From assembly GCA_017461625.1 (NCBI GenBank), contig JAFTXJ010000002.1, positions 62,001 through 126,000 of the forward strand: 64,000 nt of DNA, given 5' to 3'. The DNA comes from Clostridia bacterium. Lineage in GTDB: Bacteria; Bacillota; Clostridia; Oscillospirales; Acutalibacteraceae. Positions 52,068 through 61,033 of the stretch are shown piece after piece. The position numbers and the translations under genes were made by a program. The notes beneath the pieces were generated by a model. That model saw only the letters and a list, made by a program, of their open reading frames with translations. It was not told where the DNA came from and searched no databases. Positions within the stretch are counted from its first letter, which is position 1; each line of letters opens with the position of its first letter.

Positions 52068-53423
52068 ATGGCAAAAGCAGGTCAGAAAAACACGATGTTT
52101 AACATTTTGGCCGTCCTTGTGGGTGCATTGCTCATGGGATTTTTGTGGCGAGTGAGAGGAACAACTGGGTGGGGTTCATCTTGGGGACTTCTCAATGCTG
52201 GGTTTGTTTTTACGATGTTTCTTATTCTTGTTAACGGTGCTCGTCAAAAGATGAACGCAGGTTGGCTCGGCCTTACTTCATTGTCTTTTATGCTCACAGT
52301 TCCTGCCTGGGGTACAATTATCGGGCAGATAACAGGTGTGCTTGAAGATTCCGAATTGATTGAAACTCAAAAATTTGTGTCTATTCCGTCGGCAGTTTTT
52401 CAAATGCTTTGTCTGGGATTTGGCGTTGCCGTTATTTTTGGCATTATGCTTGGCAGAGCATACAGTTCAAAACAGTGGAAAATTCTTGATTTTATAATTG
52501 TGATTGCAATTTTTTATGCTGTTGACTTGATTGCTAAAGCAACTGTTTCTCATTGGATTATTGATGCAATTCAGCCTCAGGCGGCAGAGCTTTTTGAAGA
52601 AGGACTTGCACTTGCAGGCAAAGACGAGGGTACGGCATATAAGGCATATATGAGCCATTTTGCCGATATTTCATGGGCAAAGAAAATTGCAGGCGGCAGA
52701 AACTATTTTTCTGCTGTTCAGACGATTTCTTCAGCATTCAGAGCAATCGCTGCAATTGTTGCCACAAGATTTATTGTAAAGGATAAGGTCGCCGCAAAAA
52801 CAGGTTTGATTGTTTCAGCTGCGTTTGCATTTTCTATTACTGTTTCAGATTTATTCTTCTATTTCGGTAACGGTGGTTATCATGAGCTTGGTGCATCAGC
52901 GTTCCCTGAATCGGTTTATCCATGGTCCTGCTGGGAATATTTTACAGGCTTCATCGCAGGCGGTATTATCACTGCATTTGTTCTTTCTCTTAAAAAGGAA
53001 GATGATGTGCCTGAAATCACTTTTGCAAAAATTCCCGAAAAAGCAACAACAGTTCTCACTTTTATCATGGGTTATGTGTTCCTGATAGGCGTGAACCTTG
53101 TTCGCCCGATTCTTGAAAGATATGATGATTCGGATTATCTTATTCTTTGCGTAATTCTTGCTGTTGTGGTGGCAGCGGTTATTGTTTTTGTTGTTGCCAA
53201 AAAGCTTGGTGTCAAAGCTCAGGATGCTGATATGACAGCATATTCAAAAATGCTCTTTCCCATACTTACCGTATCAATGATTGTTACATATATGTTCCTT
53301 GCGATTCCCGAAGATATGAACTATACAGGTATCGGAAGCGTTCACAATATTCTTGTTGTTGCTTCGGTTGTTGTTATACTTTTGTGGTGGGCAAAGTACG
53401 GTCTTAAAGCTAAAAGTAAATAA
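52068..53423 (+). CDS. Polytopic membrane protein of unknown function
   Basis: 451 residues; the region before the ATG has GAGGTGAT. About 11-12 membrane helices. Distinctive polar positions are FLWRVRGTTGWGSSWGLLNAG between the first two spans (Arg-x-Arg, Trp-rich), HWIIDAIQPQAAELFEEG and FFYFGNGGYHELGASAFPESVYPWSCWEYFTG. I do not recognise a family. The Arg and Trp clusters and an outside Glu-Trp loop look like a polysaccharide- or lipid-handling membrane protein, but that is speculation. It has its own promoter and terminator, so it is a single-gene unit. Confidence 0.75.
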   Translation: MAKAGQKNTMFNILAVLVGALLMGFLWRVRGTTGWGSSWGLLNAGFVFTMFLILVNGARQKMNAGWLGLTSLSFMLTVPAWGTIIGQITGVLEDSELIETQKFVSIPSAVFQMLCLGFGVAVIFGIMLGRAYSSKQWKILDFIIVIAIFYAVDLIAKATVSHWIIDAIQPQAAELFEEGLALAGKDEGTAYKAYMSHFADISWAKKIAGGRNYFSAVQTISSAFRAIAAIVATRFIVKDKVAAKTGLIVSAAFAFSITVSDLFFYFGNGGYHELGASAFPESVYPWSCWEYFTGFIAGGIITAFVLSLKKEDDVPEITFAKIPEKATTVLTFIMGYVFLIGVNLVRPILERYDDSDYLILCVILAVVVAAVIVFVVAKKLGVKAQDADMTAYSKMLFPILTVSMIVTYMFLAIPEDMNYTGIGSVHNILVVASVVVILLWWAKYGLKAKSK

Positions 53424-53430
53424 AAATTCA

Positions 53431-53457
53431 GGGCATCTTCCAAAACGGAAGATGCCC
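53431..53457. terminator. Bidirectional terminator
   Basis: GGGCATCTTCC and GGAAGATGCCC form an 11-pair stem, with A-rich left and T-rich right flanks, between converging genes. Confidence 0.85.
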
Positions 53458-53462
53458 GATTT

Positions 53463-55259
53463 TTATGCTTCTTCTTTATATTTTTCTGCCTGAAGGTTAA
53501 ACATATATGCGTATTTGCCGTTTTTTGCCATAAGCTCTTCATGAGTTCCGCTTTCAACGATTTCGCCATTTTCAAGCATATAAATTACGTCTGCCATAAC
53601 AGTGGTGGAAAGCCTGTGAGAGATGAAGATAACCGTTTTATCCTTTGCGGCTCTGCTCATTGCTTCGTTGAGCGAATATTCCGAAACGGGGTCAAGGTTG
53701 GCACTTGGCTCGTCAAGAATAGCAAAAGGACAGTCTTTATAAAAGGCTCGTGCAACGGCAACCTTCTGAGCTTCACCGCCTGAAAGAGAAACACCATTGT
53801 CATCAAATTCTCTTAAAAGAATAGAGTCGGCACCGTTTGGCAAGTCTTTGCTAAAGCTGCTTTCTTTAAGGCTTGCCATAACCTTTTCAATGTCGGGGTT
53901 TTCTTTCATAGCAACATTTTCGCCAAGTGTTGCACCAAAAAGTGAAAAGTCCTGAAAAACAGCCGCATAATTTTCGTGATATGAACGGATGTTCCAATCT
54001 TTAATATTCATACCGTCAACGGTAATTTCACCCTCGGTTACGTCATAAAGACGAAGCAACAGATTGGTAAGTGTAGTTTTACCTGCACCGTTGTAGCCTA
54101 CAAGGGCGATTTTTTGATAAGGTTTAATTTCAAGGTTAATGTTTTTGAGGGTTGGTTTATCGTTACCTGGGTAGGTGAATGAAACATTGTTCAGCTTGAT
54201 TGTTTCAGGTTTTTTAAATTTCTTGGTAATTTCACCGTCTTTGATTTTTTCTTCAGCTGCCATAAATTTTTTGAACTTTTCAACATAAAGTCCGTTTTCT
54301 CTGAAAGTCATTGCAAACCAGCTTGTCAATGCAAAAACGCTGTTGCTTACGGCACTTACTCCGTTAAATGTTGCGGCAAAGCTGCCAAGACCAATTTCCT
54401 TTGTTACAATGGTTTTATAACCCATATAAAGAGTAACACCGAAGCAAATCAAAATTGTAAGAGGCAAACTTTCTTGACAAAAGTATAACTGCCATTGCCT
54501 TTTAAGATAAGGTGAAATTGTGAAAAGACGGTCAATAATGTTTTTCTTGTATCTTCTTTCAATCATTTCACCGGCCGGGTTAAGTCTCAATTCTTTTGCA
54601 TAATCCTGCAAATAAAAAACACGTGAAAAGTAAAGATTTTTTCTGTCAAGGGGCGTCATAGCCTCTTTTTTGTTTACATTAACTTTAGCTATCAGCCTGC
54701 CGATCGGCACCATAATTCCTACACATGCGGCAATAAAAACAAAGCATATCGGGTCAATGGTGAGAATAACTGCGGTTATTGAAATTATGGACACAAGCTC
54801 TGTCACAAGGTTTCGTGTGCTTGTAAGGACACTTTCGGCTCTGTCCCCCATAGTATTCATCGCAAGTACAAAGTCGTTGTAAAATTCGGGGTTGTCGTAG
54901 GATTCAAAGTCCATTCGTGATGCCTTGTCATAGATGAGAGTGTAGAGCCTGTAATGAAGCTTTTCTTTTTGAAGAGGCAAATAGATTTCATAGAAAAGAG
55001 TGTTCAAAAGGTTACCGATAACAACCACCGATGCAAAAATGATACAGGCAACAGCTATTCTGTAAAGGTCGGTCCCTTCTGTGACAACATCAATTATGTA
55101 TTTAAGCAGTACAACATTTGATAAAATCCACGGCAACGTGGAAAGCAGGTCTGAAATAATCAACGAGGGGAGAATCCACGGAGAATGCTTTGAAATAAAG
55201 CGAATCATAAACCAGTAATTTCTTATGCTGTGAGAGCTTTCAGCTTTTTTATTCTTCAT
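53463..55259 (-). CDS. ABC transporter, fused permease/ATPase, second subunit of a heterodimer
   Basis: 598 residues from ATG 55259 (GAGGAGG upstream). Six membrane helices in the first 320 residues (ABC type IV exporter fold), then the ATPase: Walker A GYNGAGKTT, Q-loop AAVFQDFSLFG, signature VSLSGGEAQKVAVARAF, Walker B FAILDEPSANLDP and the switch FISHRLSTT. The catalytic Glu after Walker B is present, so the site can hydrolyse ATP. It overlaps the first subunit gene by 11 bases. Substrate unknown; such pairs export peptides or lipids. Confidence 0.9.
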   Translation of the reverse strand: MKNKKAESSHSIRNYWFMIRFISKHSPWILPSLIISDLLSTLPWILSNVVLLKYIIDVVTEGTDLYRIAVACIIFASVVVIGNLLNTLFYEIYLPLQKEKLHYRLYTLIYDKASRMDFESYDNPEFYNDFVLAMNTMGDRAESVLTSTRNLVTELVSIISITAVILTIDPICFVFIAACVGIMVPIGRLIAKVNVNKKEAMTPLDRKNLYFSRVFYLQDYAKELRLNPAGEMIERRYKKNIIDRLFTISPYLKRQWQLYFCQESLPLTILICFGVTLYMGYKTIVTKEIGLGSFAATFNGVSAVSNSVFALTSWFAMTFRENGLYVEKFKKFMAAEEKIKDGEITKKFKKPETIKLNNVSFTYPGNDKPTLKNINLEIKPYQKIALVGYNGAGKTTLTNLLLRLYDVTEGEITVDGMNIKDWNIRSYHENYAAVFQDFSLFGATLGENVAMKENPDIEKVMASLKESSFSKDLPNGADSILLREFDDNGVSLSGGEAQKVAVARAFYKDCPFAILDEPSANLDPVSEYSLNEAMSRAAKDKTVIFISHRLSTTVMADVIYMLENGEIVESGTHEELMAKNGKYAYMFNLQAEKYKEEA

Positions 55260-57072
55260 TGTCAGCATCCTCCTCTCTGTAGCCTGATGCCTGGAGGGTA
55301 AACATGTTGCAATATTCTCCTCCAAGGTTCATTAATTCTTCGTGAGTGCCAGATTCAATAAGTTGACCTTGTGAAAAAACAAGAATGTTGTCGCTTCTTG
55401 TTGCACTTGAAAGACGGTGAGAGATATAAACGACCGTTTTGTCTTTTGTGCCTTCCATAAGATTGTCATACATTTTTGACTCTGCAACGGGGTCAAGGGC
55501 TGATGACGGCTCATCAAGAATGGCAATATCAAAGTTTTTGGCAAACATTCTGGCAATTGTAACCTTCTGACTTTCACCGCCTGAAAGGAGTGCACCTTCT
55601 TCGTCAAATTCTCTTGTGAGAATGGTGTTTTCTTTTTCGGGTAAGGTTTCAATTTTGGAATAAACTCCGCTTTGCTTAAGTGCCTTTGTTGCCCTTTTAA
55701 TATTATTTTCGTCAGTTTCTTCAATAAGAACATTTTCTGCAACGGTCATTGCAAAAATTCTGTAATCCTGAAAAACGCTGGCAAAGCACTCACGGTATTT
55801 TAACAAATCGTATTCTTTGATGTTTATTCCATTATAAAGGATTTCACCTTCATCAACATCATAAAGGCGCATCATCAACTTTGAAAGAGTAGTTTTACCT
55901 GCACCGTTATGACCTACCACAGCAATGCTTTCGCCACGGTTAATTTTAAATGATACATTTGAAAGAGAGTTCTTGTCATTTCCGCTGTAATGGAATGAAA
56001 CATTTTTGAACTCAAGGCTTTCAAATTCGCCGGGTATTTTGTCACCGCCGACGATTTTGGGTTCATAGTCGAGGAATTCTCTTAAATTCTGAACCCACAG
56101 GCAATGCTTTTGCTGCATTGTGAAATAGTAGGCAAGCTGATTTAATTTGTTTCTGCAGTTTGTAATTGCTGAAATTAGCACCGAAAATGCAGAAATTTCA
56201 ATGTTTTGCAAAACAATCAGTCGGTAGCAACCATATGCAAAGCCGCCTGCAATTGGAATAACTTCACCAAAAAAGTCGCTTGCAACTTCAAGTACGGCAA
56301 TTTTAAGGCCGTATTTTTTTATCATTTTAATGTTATTTTTAATTGCTTCTTTAAAGCGACGCTTAACAACATCAAAAATATTTGTGGTTTTAATCTCTTT
56401 TGCAAAATCCTTTAAAAGAACGGTTCTTTTGGTATAATCTTTCTGCCTTTCAAATGGGGTCATCATTTTTTCTTTTTCAAACTCAACATTGTTTCTTTTA
56501 ACCCTGAAAAACAAAACGATAACAGGGCAAAGGAGGACCAGAAGCAGCCATGGGTCAAGTTTATAAAGGTAAATCGCCAGGAAAATTATGCTCACAACCG
56601 AGCCTAAAGTCCATGCTGAGCCTTCAATGATTCTTTTGAAGCCCTGCTTTTCAACTACCCATGTTGCACGGTTATAGTTATCAAAAAAGTCGGGGTTTTC
56701 ATAACAACCAAGTTCAACCTGCTGAGCCTTTTGGAAAATGAGGTTGTTTATGTATCCCTCACATTTAATTTCAAATTTCTCACGTACAGGGTGAAATGCT
56801 ATGTAAGAAAATAAGTCAACGGCAATCTTACCGAAAACAATCAGACCGATTTTGATTGCAAATTCTTTAAAACTTCTTCCGCCTTCAATTATTGAAAGTG
56901 CAGTTTCAAGGAACATAACATTGAAAACAACTGCGTAATAAACATTTTCAGCAATGTAAGCAAGGTAAATGATAATCATAGCAACAGGTGCGCTTTTAAG
57001 ACCGCACTTTAACATGAAGCCGGTATTTTTGATTATATGTGCCTTTGCTTTGAAGTCAACGGCTTGTTGCAT
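55249..57072 (-). CDS. ABC transporter, fused permease/ATPase, first subunit of a heterodimer
   Basis: 607 residues, AAGGAAG before the ATG. Six membrane helices, then Walker A GHNGAGKTT, Q-loop ASVFQDYRIFA, signature ALLSGGESQKVTIARMF, Walker B IAILDEPSSALDP and switch YISHRLSSA. Similar to its neighbour in every motif, hence a heterodimeric exporter with two competent ATP sites rather than one degenerate one. It starts 34 bases after the flavoprotein gene, with no terminator between, so all three are probably one operon. Confidence 0.9.
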   Translation of the reverse strand: MQQAVDFKAKAHIIKNTGFMLKCGLKSAPVAMIIIYLAYIAENVYYAVVFNVMFLETALSIIEGGRSFKEFAIKIGLIVFGKIAVDLFSYIAFHPVREKFEIKCEGYINNLIFQKAQQVELGCYENPDFFDNYNRATWVVEKQGFKRIIEGSAWTLGSVVSIIFLAIYLYKLDPWLLLVLLCPVIVLFFRVKRNNVEFEKEKMMTPFERQKDYTKRTVLLKDFAKEIKTTNIFDVVKRRFKEAIKNNIKMIKKYGLKIAVLEVASDFFGEVIPIAGGFAYGCYRLIVLQNIEISAFSVLISAITNCRNKLNQLAYYFTMQQKHCLWVQNLREFLDYEPKIVGGDKIPGEFESLEFKNVSFHYSGNDKNSLSNVSFKINRGESIAVVGHNGAGKTTLSKLMMRLYDVDEGEILYNGINIKEYDLLKYRECFASVFQDYRIFAMTVAENVLIEETDENNIKRATKALKQSGVYSKIETLPEKENTILTREFDEEGALLSGGESQKVTIARMFAKNFDIAILDEPSSALDPVAESKMYDNLMEGTKDKTVVYISHRLSSATRSDNILVFSQGQLIESGTHEELMNLGGEYCNMFTLQASGYREEDADNEE

Positions 57073-57106
57073 TGTTTCACTTCCTTTTTGGAGTTTATTT
57101 TATTAG

Positions 57107-58432
57107 CTACTGCTTGAATGCATTTGTATAAGTCTTAGCCCAGGAGGCTACGTGCTGTGAATCCCACTTCTGGGGGATTGAAGCACAGGCTGTAACAACC
57201 TTTGCCATGCTTACGCCAACTTTACCGATTTTCTTAAGCAATTCGGGCTTTTTGCAAAGATAAACGGCTTTGTTTGTAAGGTCTTTGATGTCTATTTTGA
57301 AAAGGTCGCTCATTTTGCCAAAGTCGGCAGACATTGTGATGTTTTCATCTGTGAGGATACCTGTTTCAAAGCAGTAGTCGACCTCTTCAGGCGTAAGATT
57401 GAATAAAAGATATTTAACACATTCAAGGGGAGCAAGGTTTGAGCCGAGAGCCTTGTAATATTTAACCTGATAGTTCCACAAAGACTCTGCACTGAATGAA
57501 TCTGTTTCATCTGCAATAATGGTGTCTGCAAGGATTCTTGATGCTTTAAGAGCGTTTGCAATGCCTGAACCGATGAGGGGAACGGGCATAAATGCACTGT
57601 CACCGATAGCGGCATAGCCGTCAGCTACCATAACAGCGAGGGTATGACGAACAGGGATTTCAACAAACTGACCGCCACGGATAACTTCTTTGCCAAGGCG
57701 GGGGTTTTTCTCTCTGAGATATTCGGCGAATTTTTCAACATCGTTGATGTCGAAATCTTCAAATCTGCCCATAAGCAGGTCTGTGTGTTCATCCTCGGAA
57801 GCAACCCAGCTTATGCCCATAACACCGCCTGCATAGAGCATAACCTTGAATTTGGCTGGGACTTCACAGTCACTTGCTTTATTGAAGAAAGCACGATAAA
57901 TGGTGATTCGCTCTTTTCTGCCAACTTCTTTTTCAATGCCTAAGCTGTCAGGGAGGTTGAGGCGAACGGGTGAATTCATTCCGCAAGCATCAATAATTAG
58001 GTCACCGAAAAAATCACCTTCTGAGGTGTGGATGCCAACAACACGATTGCCGAGCATGATCGGACCTTTTACCTCACAATCATATTTGATTTTAACTCCG
58101 CTGTTAATGGCATTTTCTATAAAGTGAGCATAAATATCGCTGCGTTCCATTTTGATTTCACGTTTATCAAGAGGAACGTGTTGCTGAAGAGACTTCTTTT
58201 CACTTGGCGGGAAGAAGGTCATATCTTCTTTATATTCAAATTTATCTTTCGGAGGCATCCCCATGCCGGCAATACCCAAAGCTGACGGGTCAAAAATATC
58301 TGTCCAGTCATAACCGAGAGTACCTTCCTTTTTCTTTTCATAAACGGTTACGTCATATCCCTGCTGTGAAAGGAGTGCGGCAACAGCTATTCCGCCGTGA
58401 CCGAGACCTGCAACGATAATCTTTTTGCTCAT
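57107..58432 (-). CDS. FAD-dependent oxidoreductase, geranylgeranyl-reductase/FixC-like
   Basis: 441 residues from ATG 58432 (GGGAGG upstream; the longer frame lacks a site). The N-terminal dinucleotide fold has IIVAGLGHGGIAVAALL and VTVYEKKKEG; DLIIDACGMNSPVR and the C-terminal GYAAIGDSAFMPVPLIGSGIANALKASRILAD (G-D at the FAD ribityl site) mark the p-hydroxybenzoate hydroxylase/geranylgeranyl reductase group. No signal peptide. Members hydroxylate or saturate isoprenoid, aromatic or halogenated substrates. It precedes a heterodimeric ABC exporter, so the product may be exported. Actual substrate unknown. Confidence 0.83.
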   Translation of the reverse strand: MSKKIIVAGLGHGGIAVAALLSQQGYDVTVYEKKKEGTLGYDWTDIFDPSALGIAGMGMPPKDKFEYKEDMTFFPPSEKKSLQQHVPLDKREIKMERSDIYAHFIENAINSGVKIKYDCEVKGPIMLGNRVVGIHTSEGDFFGDLIIDACGMNSPVRLNLPDSLGIEKEVGRKERITIYRAFFNKASDCEVPAKFKVMLYAGGVMGISWVASEDEHTDLLMGRFEDFDINDVEKFAEYLREKNPRLGKEVIRGGQFVEIPVRHTLAVMVADGYAAIGDSAFMPVPLIGSGIANALKASRILADTIIADETDSFSAESLWNYQVKYYKALGSNLAPLECVKYLLFNLTPEEVDYCFETGILTDENITMSADFGKMSDLFKIDIKDLTNKAVYLCKKPELLKKIGKVGVSMAKVVTACASIPQKWDSQHVASWAKTYTNAFKQ

Positions 58433-58464
58433 AATAATTCCTCCCGAGAATATTTTACTAAGGA

Positions 58465-58494
58465 AGTATAACACAGAACATTTATCCAATTCAA
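58465..58494 (-). promoter_or_regulatory. Promoter of the flavoprotein-ABC operon
   Basis: TTGAAT and TATACT on the minus strand, 18 bases apart, about 35 bases before the flavoprotein start. Confidence 0.55.
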
Positions 58495-58497
58495 GAC

Positions 58498-58559
58498 TTG
58501 TGTGAAGAAATAATGTATGTTATAATTATTACATCAAGTCGGAGCATATGCTTCGACTT
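58498..58559 (+). promoter_or_regulatory. Promoter and leader palindrome of the alpha-mannosidase gene
   Basis: TTGTGT (58498-58503) and TATAAT (58521-58526) are 17 bases apart. Right after the expected start point lies AAGTCGGAGCAT/ATGCTTCGACTT (58536-58559), a 12-pair palindrome with one G-U pair, followed by TTTTTC and then CAGGAG and the ATG. It is too close to the start for a normal terminator; an operator or RNA-stabilising hairpin is more likely. Confidence 0.6.
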
Positions 58560-58576
58560 TTTCAGGAGTTGATGTT

Positions 58577-60997
58577 ATGAAAGAGTTACATATGATTTGT
58601 AATGCTCACCTTGACCCGGTGTGGCTTTGGCGACGTCCGGAGGGAATTGCCGAGGCTATTTCAACCTTCAGGGTTGCGGCAGATTTTTGTGAAGAATTTG
58701 AAGGGTTTATTTTTAACCATAATGAATCCGTTTTATATGAATGGGTAGAGGAAAATGAGCCTGAACTTTTTGAGAGGATACAGCGTCTTGTTAAAGAGGG
58801 AAAGTGGCATATTATGGGTGGCTGGTATCTTCAGCCCGATTGCACTATGCCGTCAGGTGAGTCTTTTATTCGCCAAATTGAAACAGGTAACCGTTATTTT
58901 AAAGAAAAATTTGGTGTTAAGCCGACTACAGCCATAAACTTTGATCCGTTCGGTCACACAAGAGGATTAGTGCAGATACTCAAAAAATGCGGATACGATT
59001 CTTATGTTTTTATGCGCCCGGGCGGTCATGAATGGGATGCTGATTTTATCTGGAAAGGCTTTGACGGCAGTGAAATCATCGGTCACAAAACCCAGGGTGG
59101 TTATAACTCTGCAAGGGGTAAAATTCTTGAAAAAATCGGTCGTGCCCTTGAATGGGAATACGGCAACGGAATCAACCTTATGCTTTGGGGTGTGGGTAAC
59201 CACGGTGGCGGACCGTCAAGAGTTGACCTTGAAACTATTGAAAAATATAAAAAAGAAAACCCCGGCTTTGAGGTTATCCATTCCACCTGTGAAGATTATT
59301 TTAAAAAGATTGACAAGTCCAATCTTCCTAAAATCAATAAATCCCTTGTTCATTGTATGGTTGGTTGCTACACCACAATGGTGAGAATCAAGCAGGCTAA
59401 CCGCCACCTTGAAAACGACCTTGCTATGTGTGAAAAAATGCTTTGCGTAAGCGGAGTTGATTATGACAAATCCGAGCTTGAAAAAGCAGAAAAGGCTCTT
59501 CTTTTCTGCCAGTTCCACGATGTTTTGCCGGGTACTCTTATAAAGGGCGCAGAGGATGATTGCCTTCGTCTGTTTTCTTTTGGTGAAGAGATTGTTGATA
59601 AATATAAAACCAAGGCGTTCCTTAAGCTTTGCGAGGGTCAGCCTAAGGCAAAAGACGGTGAGATTCCTGTCCTGGTGTTTAACCCTAATCCTTATCCTGT
59701 TAAAGAAAATATTGAGGTTGAGTTCCAGCTTGCTGACCAGAACTGGAATGATAACGAAACAACTGTTATTTCTGTCCGCGATGAAAACGGAAATTATCTG
59801 CCAACTCAGAACGAGAAAGAATCAAGCTCACTTAACCTTGACTGGCGTAAGCGAATCTGTTTCACAGCAGAGCTGAAGCCGATGAGCATCAACCGTTTTG
59901 ACTGTGAGCTTGAGGTTAAAAATCTTCCAAAGCGTGAAATAAGGAATTGTGAAGAAACGGACACTCACTTTGTCTTTAAAAATGACAGCATTGAAGTGAA
60001 AATCAATAAATCAACAGGTCTTATTGATACATACAAGTCAAAGGATATGGATTATCTTAAAGAGGGTAGTGCAAAAATCCGTGCTTATCGTGACAACGAA
60101 GACCCATGGGGAATGGAAACTGACGGCTTTTATGACTGCATTGGTGAGTTTACCCTTGCGAGTGACGATGAGGCGAATCGCTTTAACGGCTATCCCGATG
60201 AAAAAATCTCAAACATAAGAGTAATTGAATACGGTGATGTAAGGTGCAAAATCCAGGCAATTTTCAAATATTCAAATTCTTTTGCCGTTGTTACATATAC
60301 TCTTCCAAATGAAGGCTCTTATGTTGATATAAAAATCAAAATGCTTTCTGCTGACAGCAATGTATTTTATAAGCTCAGCTTTGATACTGAGTTTTGTTCA
60401 CCTATTTTTGCAGGTCAGACAGCCTTTGGTAAAGAGGGACTTATGAAAGCAGAGCATGAGGTTACATATCAGAAATGGTGCGGAGCTTTTGAACACGGTT
60501 ATGGTTTTGCAGTTATCAATAACGGTACCTACGGTGGCTCTGCAACTGACGGAAAACTTAATATTTCGCTTATGAGAACACCTGTTTATTCGGCTCATCC
60601 GATTCGCGACAGGCAGCTTACCGACCACGACCGTAATCACGACCACATTGATTTGGGAGAGAGAGAGTTTGAATACCGCATCACAACAAAAATTGACCAC
60701 CTTGATAAAGATGCTGAAATCTTTAATCAGAGACCAATGGCACTTTCTTTCTTCCCAAGTGGTGACAAAGAGAAAAAAGAAACAGAGGTTTCTGTTGATA
60801 ACGAGGATATTATTCTCACTCGCCTTAGCAACAGAAACAACGGTGTAACCTTAAGACTTTATAACTCATCACAAAATGAAAATACCGCCAATGTTAAAAT
60901 CAGCGGCACAGCAACAAAAATTGATTTTACACCTTTTGAGGTGAAAACATTCAAAATTAACGGTTCAGTTCTTAATGAATGTGGTATGTTGGATTAA
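58577..60997 (+). CDS. GH38 family alpha-mannosidase
   Basis: 806 residues with CAGGAG before the ATG; no signal peptide, so cytoplasmic. GH38 motifs: NAHLDPVWLW (His11 and Asp13 bind Zn2+), FNHNESVLYEWVEE, MGGWYLQPDCTMPSGES and nucleophile Asp123 in AINFDPFGHTRG, with GHKTQGGYNSARG and the later His of CQFHDVLPGTL as the fourth metal ligand. The large C-terminal beta domains are complete. It removes alpha-mannose from glycans taken up by the cell. Single-gene unit; no mannoside transporter is adjacent. Confidence 0.92.
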   Translation: MKELHMICNAHLDPVWLWRRPEGIAEAISTFRVAADFCEEFEGFIFNHNESVLYEWVEENEPELFERIQRLVKEGKWHIMGGWYLQPDCTMPSGESFIRQIETGNRYFKEKFGVKPTTAINFDPFGHTRGLVQILKKCGYDSYVFMRPGGHEWDADFIWKGFDGSEIIGHKTQGGYNSARGKILEKIGRALEWEYGNGINLMLWGVGNHGGGPSRVDLETIEKYKKENPGFEVIHSTCEDYFKKIDKSNLPKINKSLVHCMVGCYTTMVRIKQANRHLENDLAMCEKMLCVSGVDYDKSELEKAEKALLFCQFHDVLPGTLIKGAEDDCLRLFSFGEEIVDKYKTKAFLKLCEGQPKAKDGEIPVLVFNPNPYPVKENIEVEFQLADQNWNDNETTVISVRDENGNYLPTQNEKESSSLNLDWRKRICFTAELKPMSINRFDCELEVKNLPKREIRNCEETDTHFVFKNDSIEVKINKSTGLIDTYKSKDMDYLKEGSAKIRAYRDNEDPWGMETDGFYDCIGEFTLASDDEANRFNGYPDEKISNIRVIEYGDVRCKIQAIFKYSNSFAVVTYTLPNEGSYVDIKIKMLSADSNVFYKLSFDTEFCSPIFAGQTAFGKEGLMKAEHEVTYQKWCGAFEHGYGFAVINNGTYGGSATDGKLNISLMRTPVYSAHPIRDRQLTDHDRNHDHIDLGEREFEYRITTKIDHLDKDAEIFNQRPMALSFFPSGDKEKKETEVSVDNEDIILTRLSNRNNGVTLRLYNSSQNENTANVKISGTATKIDFTPFEVKTFKINGSVLNECGMLD

Positions 60998-61003
60998 AAA
61001 AAT

Positions 61004-61027
61004 TGGGCTATCCGAAAGGATAGCCCA
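61004..61027. terminator. Bidirectional terminator
   Basis: TGGGCTATCC-GAAA-GGATAGCCCA, a perfect ten-pair stem, between the converging mannosidase and esterase genes. Confidence 0.9.
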
Positions 61028-61033
61028 TAATGT

